64,000 nt of DNA from Scatosoma sp045594025 (lineage in GTDB: Bacteria; Bacillota; Clostridia; Christensenellales; Borkfalkiaceae), in the NCBI GenBank assembly GCA_045594025.1, contig JAZNXS010000030.1, positions 1 to 64,000 of the forward strand. Direction: 5' to 3'. This document shows positions 24,947 to 34,325 of the stretch, in pieces. The position numbers were made by a program, and so were the translations under genes. Position 1 is the first letter of the stretch, and the number at the start of each line of letters is the position of its first letter. The notes below the pieces were generated by a model. That model was not told where the DNA came from. It saw only the letters and a list, made by a program, of their open reading frames with translations, and made no database searches.

Positions 24947-26908
24947 TCATTTCTGCGCTTTTCTAAGCTTCATTTTGAGCTCAGCAATCTTTTCCCGAAT
25001 TTCAATGGCGCGTTCAAAGTCAAGCTGACCGCTTGCCACCTTCATGAGCGCCTTCAATTTCTCAATCTCGTCGGGAATATCTTGCATCTTGATATCGTCG
25101 TCCGTCTTTTTCTTGGTGATATTCAAGGTGGATTTCACTTCCTTGATAATCGTTTTGGGTACAATGCCGTGCGCCTTGTTATATTCGTCCTGCACCTTGC
25201 GGCGACGGTTGGTTTCGCCTATGGCGCGTTTCATGCTGTCCGTGATCGTATCCGCATACATGACCACTCGCCCTTCACTGTTACGTGCCGCACGCCCGAT
25301 CGTTTGGATCAGCGCCGTATCGCTACGCAAAAAGCCTTCCTTATCCGCGTCCAAAATCGCCACGAGTTTTACTTCAGGTAAGTCCAACCCTTCGCGAAGC
25401 AGGTTGATTCCGCAAAGTACGTCAAATTCCCCCAAACGAAGCCCGTTGACAATGTCAATTCGCTCCAACGTATCCACGTCGCTGTGCATGTATTTCACCT
25501 TGATAGAATGTTCCTTTAAATAGTCGGTGAGCTCCTCTGCCATACGCTTGGTAAGCGTGGTGATCAAAACCCTGCCCCCCTCGTTTATCACAGTATGGAT
25601 CTCGGATAAGAGGTCATCGATCTGTCCTTTCGTGGGTTTTACCGTGATTTCAGGATCCAGTAAGCCCGTGGGACGAATGAGCTGTTCCACCTTTTGCCCT
25701 GCTTGCTCCAGCTCGTACGGCGCAGGGGTTGCAGATACGCATACCATCTGTGGCACTCTAGCGTCAAACTCCGAAAAGGTAAGCGGTCGGTTATCGTACG
25801 CGGAATTCATTCTAAACCCATACTCTACCAAATTCTTTTTTCTCGAAAGGTCGCCGTGATACATGGCGCGAATCTGCGGAATCGTCATGTGGCTTTCGTC
25901 AATGAATACAAGAAAGTTCCCCGACGGAAAATAATCCAACAAGGTAAACGAGGGCTCGCCCGGTTGTCTGCCGTCGAAATAGCGGCTGTAATTTTCAATA
26001 CCGCTGCAATAGCCTATCTCACGCATCATCTCTAAATCGTGCTCCGTACGCTGCTTTAAACGCTGTGCTTCGAGGATCTTTCCACTCTCCTCAAACGCGC
26101 GTACTTCACCGCGAAGATCCTCTTCAATCATCGCCAGCGCGCCCTTTAATTTCTCCGTGCCCACCGCATACTGGCTAGCAGGGAAAATCGCCACGTGAGA
26201 AAGCTCGTTTAAGCGGTTGCCCGTCAACGCTTCCACCTCGTAAATCTTCTCGATCTCGTCGCCGAAAAACTCCACGCGAATCGCCACTTCCGAGTTGGAA
26301 GCAGGGAAAATCTCCAAGGAATCCCCACGCACACGGAAGGTAGAACGCTTGAAATCGGTGTCGTTTCTCGCATATTGTAATTCAATTAACTTGCGCATGA
26401 GCGCGTTCCTCTCCCATTCCATACCCGGACGAAGAGAAAGCGAAAGGCGGAAATATTCCTCCGGCGCGCCCAGACCGTATATACAGGACACGGACGCGAC
26501 AACCAAAACGTCCTCGCGCTCCATTAGCGAGCCCGTTGCGCTGTTACGCAGCTTGTCGATTTCGTCGTTCATGCTCAGGTCTTTTTCAATATAGGTATCG
26601 GTGGAGGGAATGTAGCTTTCCGGCTGATAGTAATCGTAGTAGGATACGAAATATTCTACTCGGTTTTCGGGGAAAAACTCCCGAAACTCATTACAAAGCT
26701 GCGCCGCCAACGTCTTGTTGTGCGCGATGACGAGGGTAGGCCTATTGACGTTTTTGATGACGTTTGCCATCGTAAACGTTTTACCGCTACCCGTAACCCC
26801 GACAAGCACCTGCGTGCGAATGCCGTCCAGTATCCCTTCCGTCAGCTTTTCAATCGCCTGCGGCTGATCGCCGGTAGGCGCAAACGGCGCATGCAATTTG
26901 AAATCCAT
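24947..26908 (-). CDS. uvrB: Excinuclease ABC subunit B
   Basis: A 653-residue UvrB: helicase-like motifs (Walker A GVTGSGKT, DESH box), the damage-probing beta-hairpin YYDYYQPESYIPSTDTYIEKD split around residue 95, and a C-terminal UVR motif (LKALMKVASGQLDFERAIEIR) that contacts UvrC. I chose the start at 26908 because GGAGG lies eight bases upstream. A LexA-box-like palindrome lies between promoter and start. Confidence 0.97.
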   Translation of the reverse strand: MDFKLHAPFAPTGDQPQAIEKLTEGILDGIRTQVLVGVTGSGKTFTMANVIKNVNRPTLVIAHNKTLAAQLCNEFREFFPENRVEYFVSYYDYYQPESYIPSTDTYIEKDLSMNDEIDKLRNSATGSLMEREDVLVVASVSCIYGLGAPEEYFRLSLSLRPGMEWERNALMRKLIELQYARNDTDFKRSTFRVRGDSLEIFPASNSEVAIRVEFFGDEIEKIYEVEALTGNRLNELSHVAIFPASQYAVGTEKLKGALAMIEEDLRGEVRAFEESGKILEAQRLKQRTEHDLEMMREIGYCSGIENYSRYFDGRQPGEPSFTLLDYFPSGNFLVFIDESHMTIPQIRAMYHGDLSRKKNLVEYGFRMNSAYDNRPLTFSEFDARVPQMVCVSATPAPYELEQAGQKVEQLIRPTGLLDPEITVKPTKGQIDDLLSEIHTVINEGGRVLITTLTKRMAEELTDYLKEHSIKVKYMHSDVDTLERIDIVNGLRLGEFDVLCGINLLREGLDLPEVKLVAILDADKEGFLRSDTALIQTIGRAARNSEGRVVMYADTITDSMKRAIGETNRRRKVQDEYNKAHGIVPKTIIKEVKSTLNITKKKTDDDIKMQDIPDEIEKLKALMKVASGQLDFERAIEIREKIAELKMKLRKAQK

Positions 26909-26922
26909 ATCACGATCCTCCA

Positions 26923-26946
26923 CAAACGAATGTTTGCTTTATTATA
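26923..26946 (-). promoter_or_regulatory. uvrB -10 box and candidate LexA (DinR) operator
   Basis: Minus strand: -10 TATAAT (26941-26946), then CAAAC-attc-GTTTG (26923-26936), a palindrome differing at two symmetric positions from the Bacillus LexA box CGAACnnnnGTTCG. A weak -35 (TTTACT) lies 17 bases upstream of the -10. uvrBA is a classic SOS operon. Confidence 0.5.
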
Positions 26947-26973
26947 CCACACAATCCGTCAAAAGTAAACAAA

Positions 26974-27002
26974 ATAAACGGATATTTTTTAAAATATCCG
27001 TT
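26974..27002 (-). terminator. Terminator overlapping the end of the wHTH-TM gene
   Basis: Minus strand: AAACGGATATTTT-aa-AAAATATCCGTTT, then ATTTTGTTT. The 5' arm contains the last codons and stop of the upstream gene. Confidence 0.75.
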
Positions 27003-27345
27003 TCAGCACCAAACCGACGAGGAATGCCACAATCGCCGACGCAACCGCCCAGAATAGCTTTACCGCCCCATCACGCTTTTGTTGCAAGGAGTAACGCTTA
27101 TACGCATATCCGTTTGCACGCAGGGAAATGACGTACATTTTTTCCCCTTTCCGTTCGGAAGAAAGCAACTCGAAATAATTATCTAAGGCAAGCTCGCTCA
27201 AAATCGCTTCCAGCTGCGTTTCCGTGTATTTTTTTCGGTTAGGAAGCATGGATAAGAGTTCGGATGGAGAAATTAAACAGATGCCCTTTTCATGACAAAC
27301 CGAATAGACAACGTTCATCACCTCGTTTTCTCGTCGATTTAGCAT
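26989..27345 (-). CDS. Small membrane-anchored protein with a winged-helix-like N-terminus
   Basis: Not assigned to a named family. About 118 residues: an N-terminal helical segment resembling a winged helix (NRRENEVMNVVYSVCHEKG, SPSELLSMLPNRKKYTETQLEAIL), a basic stretch, and one C-terminal membrane helix (LFWAVASAIVAFLVGLVL). I chose the ATG at 27345, with GGAGGG upstream, over one four codons earlier. It lies upstream of uvrB but has its own terminator. Confidence 0.75.
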   Translation of the reverse strand: MLNRRENEVMNVVYSVCHEKGICLISPSELLSMLPNRKKYTETQLEAILSELALDNYFELLSSERKGEKMYVISLRANGYAYKRYSLQQKRDGAVKLFWAVASAIVAFLVGLVLKRIF

Positions 27346-27429
27346 ATCACCCTCCATTTCATTGTATACCTGCCCCTATGATTTATTTTTAATCTCGTAC
27401 CTGCCCACCGCATTTCTTTGTGTTAGTAT

Positions 27430-27487
27430 ACGCCTTTTTCGTCCATTTCATGCGCAAAAGACGAACGCCTGCCGCGAAAAAAGGCGT
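27430..27487. other. Long inverted repeat in intergenic gap 27346-27618
   Basis: The gap between divergent genes holds ACGCCTTTTTCG pairing with CGAAAAAAGGCGT across a 34-base loop, and a promoter-like TATAAT at 27559-27564 for the downstream plus-strand gene. I see no gene here. Confidence 0.45.
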
Positions 27488-27618
27488 TTCTTGTGTGAAA
27501 TTTTCGTTTTTTTGCTACTTTTTTTCTCTCTTCACTTCCCTTTTTTATTTTTTTATGATATAATATGCGTATGGGCGTATCCGTTACGTCTGTAAACGCG
27601 AGTATAAAGGAGGCTTTT

Positions 27619-28458
27619 ATGCCTGCAATTTACGCACATCTACGCTTTGGAGAAGAAGTAGCCAAAACACTGCCCATTCCCTTTGCAGATTGCATTGAAA
27701 AATATCCCGAACCGTTCGCTTTGGGTACACAGGGCCCGGATATTCTGTTTTATCATCATCCTATGAAGAAAAACGAAATCCGCAAGCGCGGCACGTTTTT
27801 ACACACGCTTTCGGGAAATGCATTCTTCTTAGAACAAGCAAAAAAGCTTGAGGCAGGGGAAACCGTAGCGGAAGTTTTGAAAAACAACGGCGCATTCGCT
27901 GCCTACCTTTGCGGATTTTTATGCCACTTCACCTTGGACGTAAGCTGTCATCCGTATATTGACGGACATTCTAACGAGGCGGTTTCCCACGGTAAAATCG
28001 AATCGGAATTCGATAAACATATATTGAGACTAGACGGAAAGCCCATCCGAGGGTATAACACAGCAACGCCGATTTTAGATCAAAACGGAACAAAGGAGGC
28101 GGTTTCCAAAACCTTGGACGTCCCTGCGGAAAACATTGCCGTCAGTATTAAGACGATGCGCCAAATCAACGGTTGGTTTTCCAAAAAATGCGAGCCCTTC
28201 CATTGGATCGCGCACGTGTTTTTAAAGATCGCGGGTATGGAGAGAAAATTTGGGGATATGTTCCTGCATAAAAAGGACGATCCTCTTTGCGAAGAACCCA
28301 ACCGCGATTTGACGGAAAAATTCTATGCGGCAATCCCTAAAGCGGCTGCTCTTATTGAAGAATTTTTTAATAACGCACAGGCGCTTATCCAAAACGGTGA
28401 GCTTGAAAACGAACTCTTCCGCTATAACTTTAGCGGTATATTAACAACGGAGGACTAA
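27619..28458 (+). CDS. Zinc-dependent phospholipase C family protein
   Basis: A 279-residue helical protein of the family annotated zinc-dependent phospholipase C. It shows MPAIYAHLRFGEEV at the start, GTQGPDILFYHH, FLHTLSG, LCGFLCHFTLDVSCHPYID and HGKIESEFDKHI, a spread of histidines and aspartates typical of metal ligands. No signal peptide is evident. AAGGAGG lies five bases before this ATG, so the upstream in-frame start is not used. It is followed six bases later by an MFS gene. Confidence 0.85.
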   Translation: MPAIYAHLRFGEEVAKTLPIPFADCIEKYPEPFALGTQGPDILFYHHPMKKNEIRKRGTFLHTLSGNAFFLEQAKKLEAGETVAEVLKNNGAFAAYLCGFLCHFTLDVSCHPYIDGHSNEAVSHGKIESEFDKHILRLDGKPIRGYNTATPILDQNGTKEAVSKTLDVPAENIAVSIKTMRQINGWFSKKCEPFHWIAHVFLKIAGMERKFGDMFLHKKDDPLCEEPNRDLTEKFYAAIPKAAALIEEFFNNAQALIQNGELENELFRYNFSGILTTED

Positions 28459-28463
28459 TACTT

Positions 28464-29840
28464 ATGCAGGAAAACAACACCCCCATGCAGACGGTAAAAA
28501 AATCCGCTTTTACAAAGCATGAAAAGAACTGGATTTTGTACGACGTAGCCAACTCGGCTTATACGTTGCTCGCTACCGCACTGCTTGCCTTTTACTTTGA
28601 TTTCCTTTCCCCTTCCGAAAGCCTTACAACGGTTTGGGGCTCGGTAAACGTAATCGTAACGGTAATTGCCGTTATCCTTTGCCCCATTATGGGTACTTAC
28701 GCCGATTTTAGCCAAAAGAAAAAAATCTTTATGATTTTTGCAGGCGTCGGTATAGGCGGTTGTTTATTGCTGTCTATCTTTAGCGCTTTCAAAGGCTTTG
28801 CTATCGCAGGCGTACTGTTCATGATCATTTACGTCATCACCGAAGTGGGTTATACTTCCGCAAACGTATTCTACGATTCAATGCTGTCCGATATTACCAC
28901 GGACGAAAAGATGCACAAGGTCTCCGCAAACGGTTACGCTTGGGGCTATATCGGTAGCTGTATTCCTTTCATCGTTTGCTTGGTACTGTACGTGCTTGGC
29001 GATATGGTTTTGGTTACGAAAGACGCCGCTGGGGTAGTTGTTGATAAACCTTATCTTGGTGTTGCTTATACGCTTTGCTGTGTGATTACGGCAGCTTGGT
29101 GGTTCATCTTCACAATGCCCCTTTATAAGAGCTACAAGCAGGTGCATTTCCTGCCTCGCCCCGAACATCCCGTGAAAGAAACGTTCGTACGTTTGGGCTC
29201 CATCTTCAAAGAACTTGCAAAGAATAAGAAAGCGTTGTTCTTCCTGATTGCATACTTCTTCTATATCGACGGCGTACATACCATTATTAAGATGGCAATG
29301 AGTATCGGTAAGGACTTGAACTTCCCCAACTTCGGCGTAGTAAAACTCGTTATCGCATTATTCGTTACGCAGATCGTAGCCTTCCCGTTTGCTATTCTAT
29401 TTGGTAAGTTGGCTTCTAAATTCAAATCTAACTTCCTCCTGATTGCATGCATCGGCGCATACATGGCTATCGGTCTCCTCGCCGTGTTCCTTCGTCAGGA
29501 ATGGCAATTCTGGGCGATGGCTGTCGGCGTTGGTATGTTCCAGGGCGGTATTCAGGCAATGTCCCGTTCCTACTTCACGAAGATTATTCCCGCAGAAAGA
29601 ACAGGTGAATTCTTCGGTATTTACGATATCTTCGGCAAGAGCGCCGCTATCGTGGGCGTGGGCTTGATCTCCTTGCTCAGCGGTATCTTCCCCTTGGCAG
29701 AAGGCACGTGGATCAATATTTCCTTGATTCCCCTTCCCATTCTGTTTGCGCTTGGTTTGGTATTCTTCATTATCTCTATGAAAATCCCTGCAGATAAGGA
29801 TAGCAAGCTTGCAAAAGAAGAGGAAAGCTTTGAAAACTAA
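28464..29840 (+). CDS. MFS transporter of the UMF1/Atg22-like family
   Basis: A 458-residue protein with about twelve hydrophobic helices and the family's N-terminal motif NWILYDVANSAYTLLATALLAFYF. Related fungal Atg22 proteins export amino acids from the vacuole; bacterial substrates are unknown. It forms a two-gene operon with the phospholipase C-like gene and ends at a strong terminator. Confidence 0.9.
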   Translation: MQENNTPMQTVKKSAFTKHEKNWILYDVANSAYTLLATALLAFYFDFLSPSESLTTVWGSVNVIVTVIAVILCPIMGTYADFSQKKKIFMIFAGVGIGGCLLLSIFSAFKGFAIAGVLFMIIYVITEVGYTSANVFYDSMLSDITTDEKMHKVSANGYAWGYIGSCIPFIVCLVLYVLGDMVLVTKDAAGVVVDKPYLGVAYTLCCVITAAWWFIFTMPLYKSYKQVHFLPRPEHPVKETFVRLGSIFKELAKNKKALFFLIAYFFYIDGVHTIIKMAMSIGKDLNFPNFGVVKLVIALFVTQIVAFPFAILFGKLASKFKSNFLLIACIGAYMAIGLLAVFLRQEWQFWAMAVGVGMFQGGIQAMSRSYFTKIIPAERTGEFFGIYDIFGKSAAIVGVGLISLLSGIFPLAEGTWINISLIPLPILFALGLVFFIISMKIPADKDSKLAKEEESFEN

Positions 29841-29854
29841 ATCCGTATAAAAGA

Positions 29855-29885
29855 AAAACACTCGGCGGTTGCCGAGTGTTTTTTT
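29855..29885. terminator. Bidirectional terminator between MFS and ridA
   Basis: AAAACACTCGGC-ggtt-GCCGAGTGTTTT followed by TTT on the plus strand and A-rich on the other side, between convergent genes. It can end both the MFS operon and the 12-gene amino-acid series. Confidence 0.9.
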
Positions 29886-29895
29886 GTTTCAAGGA

Positions 29896-30276
29896 TTAGT
29901 GCGTTGCGATGACTTCCACTTCCACAAGTACGTTTTTAGGAAGCTGTTTAACAGCCACACAACTTCTTGCAGGGTTGGTGGTGAAATATTTTGCATATAC
30001 AGCATTGAAAGCCGCAAAATCGTCCATGTTCGCAAGATAGCACGTCGTTTTGATCACTTTTTCAAAGCTGCTTCCCGAAGCCTTTAATACTGCGCCGATG
30101 TTTTGCATAACCTGTTCCGCTTGCGCTTCAATCGTCGTCGCCTCTACATTTCCGCTTTCGGGATTGATGGGAATTTGCCCCGAGGTGAATACCATGTCCA
30201 CGTATACCATCGCTTGGGAGTAAGGGCCGATTGCAGCAGGCGCATCGGGGGTAGATACTTTCTTTAATTTTGCCAT
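29896..30276 (-). CDS. ridA: RidA family reactive intermediate deaminase
   Basis: A 126-residue RidA. Motifs include GPYSQAMVY, TSGQIPINPESG and the C-terminal RSCVAVKQLPKNVLVEVEVIA, with the catalytic Arg. RidA hydrolyses the reactive enamine/imine intermediates that PLP enzymes such as IlvA release from threonine and serine. It is 15 bases after ilvA, matching that role. Confidence 0.95.
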   Translation of the reverse strand: MAKLKKVSTPDAPAAIGPYSQAMVYVDMVFTSGQIPINPESGNVEATTIEAQAEQVMQNIGAVLKASGSSFEKVIKTTCYLANMDDFAAFNAVYAKYFTTNPARSCVAVKQLPKNVLVEVEVIATH

Positions 30277-30291
30277 AATGTTTATTCTCCT

Positions 30292-31485
30292 TTATAATAA
30301 CTTGAAACCGTAATCGGTCAATGCTTTTCTAATTTGTTGGATATGTTCGTAGTTCCTCGTTTCCAAAACGATACGCAAATAACAGCCGTTTACATCCGAG
30401 CCTTCGTTGGCTCTTTCATGATGAACGGAAGTGACGTTGCCGCCGAGATCGGCAATAATCCTGGAAACGTTCTTTAACTGACCGGGTTTATCAATCAGCT
30501 CGATCATCAGCTGACAGCTTCTTCCCGACATTAAAAGACCACGTTTGATGACACGGGAAAGAATGGTTACGTCGATATTACCGCCCGATAGTATACACAC
30601 CGCTTTCTTCCCTGCGATATCCACTTTCCCGAACATTGCCGCCGCTACCGCTACCGCGCCTGCGCCTTCCGTGACCAGCTTGTGCTGTTCCATCAGCGCC
30701 AAAATCGCCGCGGAAATCTCATCGTCGGAAACCGTTACGATCTCGTCTACGTACTTTGTACAAAGCTCGTACGTGAGTTCACCCGGTTGCTTCACCGCAA
30801 TACCATCTGCAATCGTCGATACCGAACGCAGCGCCTCAATCTCTCCGTGTTCCAAGGCATTCTTCATAGACGGAGCGCCCGAAGCTTCCACGCCGTACAC
30901 TTTTACGTGTGGATAGAGCGTCTTTATCGTATAAGCAATCCCTGAAATCAATCCACCGCCGCCAACGGGAACGATTACCGCGTCCAAATCGGGGAGCTGT
31001 TCTGCAAGCTCTAAGGCGATCGTACCCTGCCCTGCAATCACGTCCTCATCATTGAACGGATGCAGGAAAGTGTACCCCTGCTCATCACGTAAAGAAAGCG
31101 CTTTTTGATAAGCGTCGTCGTACACACCCTCCACAAGGCAGACCTCTGCGCCATAGCTTTTCGTTGCCTCTACTTTGGAAATGGGCGCGCCGTCAGGCAA
31201 ACAAATGACTGCCTTGATACCGCTTTTTTGCGCCGCAAGCGCTACGCCTTGCGCGTGATTTCCTGCCGAGCACGCCACCACGCCTTTTTCCTTTTCCGCC
31301 GCGGAAAGCCGCGACATTTTATAATACGCGCCACGCACCTTGAACGAACCCGTAATCTGTAAATTCTCCGTCTTTAAATACAGCTGCGCATTCTCACAAA
31401 GTTTGGGCGCATAGATTACGTCCGTTTTTCGAATGACGTTTTTTAAGGCTTGACTTGCCCTATATACGTTGTCAATCGTAAGCAT
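30292..31485 (-). CDS. ilvA: Threonine ammonia-lyase
   Basis: A 397-residue PLP enzyme giving 2-oxobutyrate from threonine, the first step toward isoleucine. PLP lysine is in GSFKVRGAYYKM; the SAGNHAQG phosphate-binding segment and GGGGLISG follow. A single C-terminal ACT domain (about 325-397) means the shorter class, as in many Gram-positives. Upstream is DUF815, downstream ridA. Confidence 0.95.
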   Translation of the reverse strand: MLTIDNVYRASQALKNVIRKTDVIYAPKLCENAQLYLKTENLQITGSFKVRGAYYKMSRLSAAEKEKGVVACSAGNHAQGVALAAQKSGIKAVICLPDGAPISKVEATKSYGAEVCLVEGVYDDAYQKALSLRDEQGYTFLHPFNDEDVIAGQGTIALELAEQLPDLDAVIVPVGGGGLISGIAYTIKTLYPHVKVYGVEASGAPSMKNALEHGEIEALRSVSTIADGIAVKQPGELTYELCTKYVDEIVTVSDDEISAAILALMEQHKLVTEGAGAVAVAAAMFGKVDIAGKKAVCILSGGNIDVTILSRVIKRGLLMSGRSCQLMIELIDKPGQLKNVSRIIADLGGNVTSVHHERANEGSDVNGCYLRIVLETRNYEHIQQIRKALTDYGFKLL

Positions 31486-31532
31486 ATTTACCTCTTTATC
31501 ACATACCTGGGTATATAATTTTTTATTTTTCC

Positions 31533-32720
31533 TTACAATAGTGAATTAATAAACTGTTCCGCACATCTTGCCGAACGGTTGCCCTTTCTTAAGGCGAACG
31601 CCTCCGCTTGCACTTCCAACGTCTTTTCGTCCATTTTGATTTGGAAACGCTTCGCAAGTTCTTTCACAATCTCCAAATACAGCTGTTTGTTAGGCTTGGA
31701 GAATAGAACGGTAAGCCCAAAACGTTCGGAAAGGGAAAGCGTTTCTTGCAACGTATCGTTTCTATGTACGTCATCGCCCTCGCGATCGGCAAAGCTTTCC
31801 TTGATGATATGGCGGCGGTTGCTGGTTGCATAAATCACTGCATTGTCCGCCATGGCACTCGCCGAGCCCTCCAACGCCGCTTTCAGCATGCTGAAATTAT
31901 CGTCGTTTTGATTGAAGGACAAATCGTCGATAAAGATAATAAACTTCAACGGATTACCGTTAATTTTTCCCATTACCTCGGGAAGATAACGAAGCTGATC
32001 CTTGCGCAGCTCTATCAAACGCACGCCCTCGTGGAAAAATGCGTTTGCCACCGCTTTTACCGTGGACGATTTTCCTGCGCCTGCGTCGCCGCAAAGGAGT
32101 ACGTTTGCCGCAGGTCTTCCCTCCACAAACGCTTTGGTGTTTTCCACCACCTTGCCGCGCTCCTCTTCATAACCGATAAATTGAGAAAGCTGGGTTTTAT
32201 CCGCGCTGGCAATCGCCTCAATATTCCGTTCGTCCGTGAAACGGAACATGACGTTGTAGGAGAATATCCCATAACCGTATTTATCGATATTTTGCAATCT
32301 TTCACGGTACAAGATATCCATGTCCGCATTGAACGAGTCAAAACCAGGAAGCTCTTTCAAATCGACGCCCATATCCTCCGCAAAGTCCTTCGGCGTTAAA
32401 GAAGCGAATTCAGCAAAAATTTTCAATTCTCTTTCAGCCGAAGCAAGAATATGCGGCTTAACCGTTTCCCTCTTTGCCGCTGCTTTCACATAGACGTTTT
32501 CATCGGTAAAAACGAGCTTTTGCACCAACTCCGTCAGATTGCCGCCGTGCCGATATATCTCTGCGACAAAGCCCGCGTAGGAATCCATTTGCGCATAAGC
32601 GTCTTCTTCGCTAAGGAAGCAATATCCCCCGAAAAGCGAAAATAAGGAGTGTTCCAAAACCCCTCGAAAAACGGCGCAAGAGCAGAGCCTCATATGCAGT
32701 TTTTGCAGTTTGTTTTCCAT
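31533..32720 (-). CDS. DUF815-family AAA ATPase
   Basis: A 395-residue protein with an uncharacterised helical N-terminus (about 1-180) and an ATPase: Walker A LCGDAGAGKSST near residue 210, Walker B FIIFIDDLSF and ATSNRRH as sensor-1 region. DUF815 proteins are conserved in Firmicutes without a firm role. It interrupts the leuB-ilvA order in an otherwise metabolic gene series. Confidence 0.88.
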   Translation of the reverse strand: MENKLQKLHMRLCSCAVFRGVLEHSLFSLFGGYCFLSEEDAYAQMDSYAGFVAEIYRHGGNLTELVQKLVFTDENVYVKAAAKRETVKPHILASAERELKIFAEFASLTPKDFAEDMGVDLKELPGFDSFNADMDILYRERLQNIDKYGYGIFSYNVMFRFTDERNIEAIASADKTQLSQFIGYEEERGKVVENTKAFVEGRPAANVLLCGDAGAGKSSTVKAVANAFFHEGVRLIELRKDQLRYLPEVMGKINGNPLKFIIFIDDLSFNQNDDNFSMLKAALEGSASAMADNAVIYATSNRRHIIKESFADREGDDVHRNDTLQETLSLSERFGLTVLFSKPNKQLYLEIVKELAKRFQIKMDEKTLEVQAEAFALRKGNRSARCAEQFINSLL

Positions 32721-32732
32721 ACTCGTTCCCTT

Positions 32733-33803
32733 TTATAACGCTTCGATAATTTTATCCGTCATTTCTGCCGTGCTCAAAGCAGGTGCTCCGTGCGCAAGGT
32801 CTGCCGTACGATAACCTGCCTCCAGTACCTTATCCACCGCCGAAACAATCGCCTCCGAAGCCGCCTTTTCATCAAACGCATACAAAAGCATCATCGCCGC
32901 AGAAAGCAGGGTGGCAATCGGGTTGGCCTTGTTCTGCCCTGCAATATCGGGCGCAGAGCCATGAATCGGTTCGTAAAGTCCCCTCTTGCCATCGTTGAGT
33001 GAAGCCGAGGGCAACATACCGATCGAGCCCGTAATTTGCGAAGCTTCGTCGGAGAGAATGTCGCCGAACATATTGCTCGTTACAATAACGTCAAATTGCG
33101 AAGGGTTGCGCACAAGTTGCATTGCGGCATTATCCACAAGCATATCGCTTACCGTTACGTCGGGATATTCCGCCGCGATTTCACATACGATTTTGCGCCA
33201 TAATCTGGACGTTTCCAACACGTTCGCCTTGTCGATGCTTGTCAGCTTTTTATTGCGCTTTCTCGCTGTTTCAAACGCTACGCGTACGATACGTTCGATC
33301 TCCATACGACTATACGCCTCTGTGTCGTAAGCCTCTTCGCCGTACTTGCCCTCACGATACCCTCTTTCACCAAAGTAGATACCGCCCGTAAGTTCTCTTA
33401 CAATCATAATATCAAAGCCGTTTGCAACAATATCCTCACGAAGAGGGCATTCCCCTTTCAGCGCAGGATAGAGCTTCGCCGGACGGAGATTTGTAAACAA
33501 TCCCATCGCTGCACGAATACCGAGCAGCGCCTTTTCGGGGCGCAAGTGCCCGGGCAACGTATCCCATTTCGGGCCGCCAACCGCGCCAAGTAATACGCTA
33601 TCCGAAGCAAGGCAGCCCTTTACCGTTTCTTCGGGTAAGGGCGCGCCGTAAGCGTCGATTGCCGCGCCGCCGATTAAATACGGCGTAAAGGTAAAGGTGA
33701 GGTTATACTTTTTACCCACTGCCTCTAAAACGCGTACTGCGCTATCCACGATTTCAGGGCCGATTCCGTCCCCTTTTAATAAACCGATATTGTAATTTTT
33801 CAT
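32733..33803 (-). CDS. leuB: 3-isopropylmalate dehydrogenase
   Basis: A 356-residue dehydrogenase that oxidises 3-isopropylmalate with NAD in leucine synthesis. It starts MKNYNIGLLKGDGIGPEI and carries VTSNMFGDILSDEAS, the metal-binding region, and EPIHGSAPDIAG. I chose the start at 33803 (GAGG five bases upstream) rather than an upstream ATG. Twelve bases separate it from DUF815. Confidence 0.97.
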   Translation of the reverse strand: MKNYNIGLLKGDGIGPEIVDSAVRVLEAVGKKYNLTFTFTPYLIGGAAIDAYGAPLPEETVKGCLASDSVLLGAVGGPKWDTLPGHLRPEKALLGIRAAMGLFTNLRPAKLYPALKGECPLREDIVANGFDIMIVRELTGGIYFGERGYREGKYGEEAYDTEAYSRMEIERIVRVAFETARKRNKKLTSIDKANVLETSRLWRKIVCEIAAEYPDVTVSDMLVDNAAMQLVRNPSQFDVIVTSNMFGDILSDEASQITGSIGMLPSASLNDGKRGLYEPIHGSAPDIAGQNKANPIATLLSAAMMLLYAFDEKAASEAIVSAVDKVLEAGYRTADLAHGAPALSTAEMTDKIIEAL

Positions 33804-33833
33804 ATTCACCTCATACACGGTGCCTTCATTTCG

Positions 33834-34325
33834 TTAAATGGAGCCCTTCCTAATAGATTGAACTAACCCACCGTTTGCAATAATTTCCTGTATGAACGCA
33901 GGGAAAGGCTGTGTTTTAAAACTCTTACCCGTCGTGCGGTTATAGATAACGCCGTTATCCAAATCCGCCTCCACTTTATCCCCCTCGGAAATTCCGTCCA
34001 CTGCTTCGTCGCATTCAATAATCGCAAGCCCGATGTTGATAGAGTTGCGGTAAAAAATACGCGCAAAGCTTCTTGCGATGACCAAAGAAATACCGCTTGC
34101 TTTGATGGCGATGGGAGCGTGCTCTCTCGAAGAACCGCAGCCAAAATTGTTCCCTGCCACCATGATATCCCCTTGCGATACCTTGTGGATAAAATCCTTA
34201 TCGATATCCTCCATACAATGGACAGCAAGCTCTTTATGATCGATGGTGTTGAGGTAACGCGCAGGAATGATTACGTCCGTATCTACGTTGTCCCCGTATT
34301 TGATTGCTTTTCCGTTAAAAATCAT
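33834..34325 (-). CDS. leuD: 3-isopropylmalate dehydratase small subunit
   Basis: A 163-residue swivel domain with GNNFGCGSSREHAP, a LeuD hallmark. It pairs with LeuC to isomerise 2- to 3-isopropylmalate. The ATG at 34325 overlaps the leuC stop codon by four bases (ATGA), and the longer open frame upstream is leuC shadow. Confidence 0.97.
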   Translation of the reverse strand: MIFNGKAIKYGDNVDTDVIIPARYLNTIDHKELAVHCMEDIDKDFIHKVSQGDIMVAGNNFGCGSSREHAPIAIKASGISLVIARSFARIFYRNSINIGLAIIECDEAVDGISEGDKVEADLDNGVIYNRTTGKSFKTQPFPAFIQEIIANGGLVQSIRKGSI

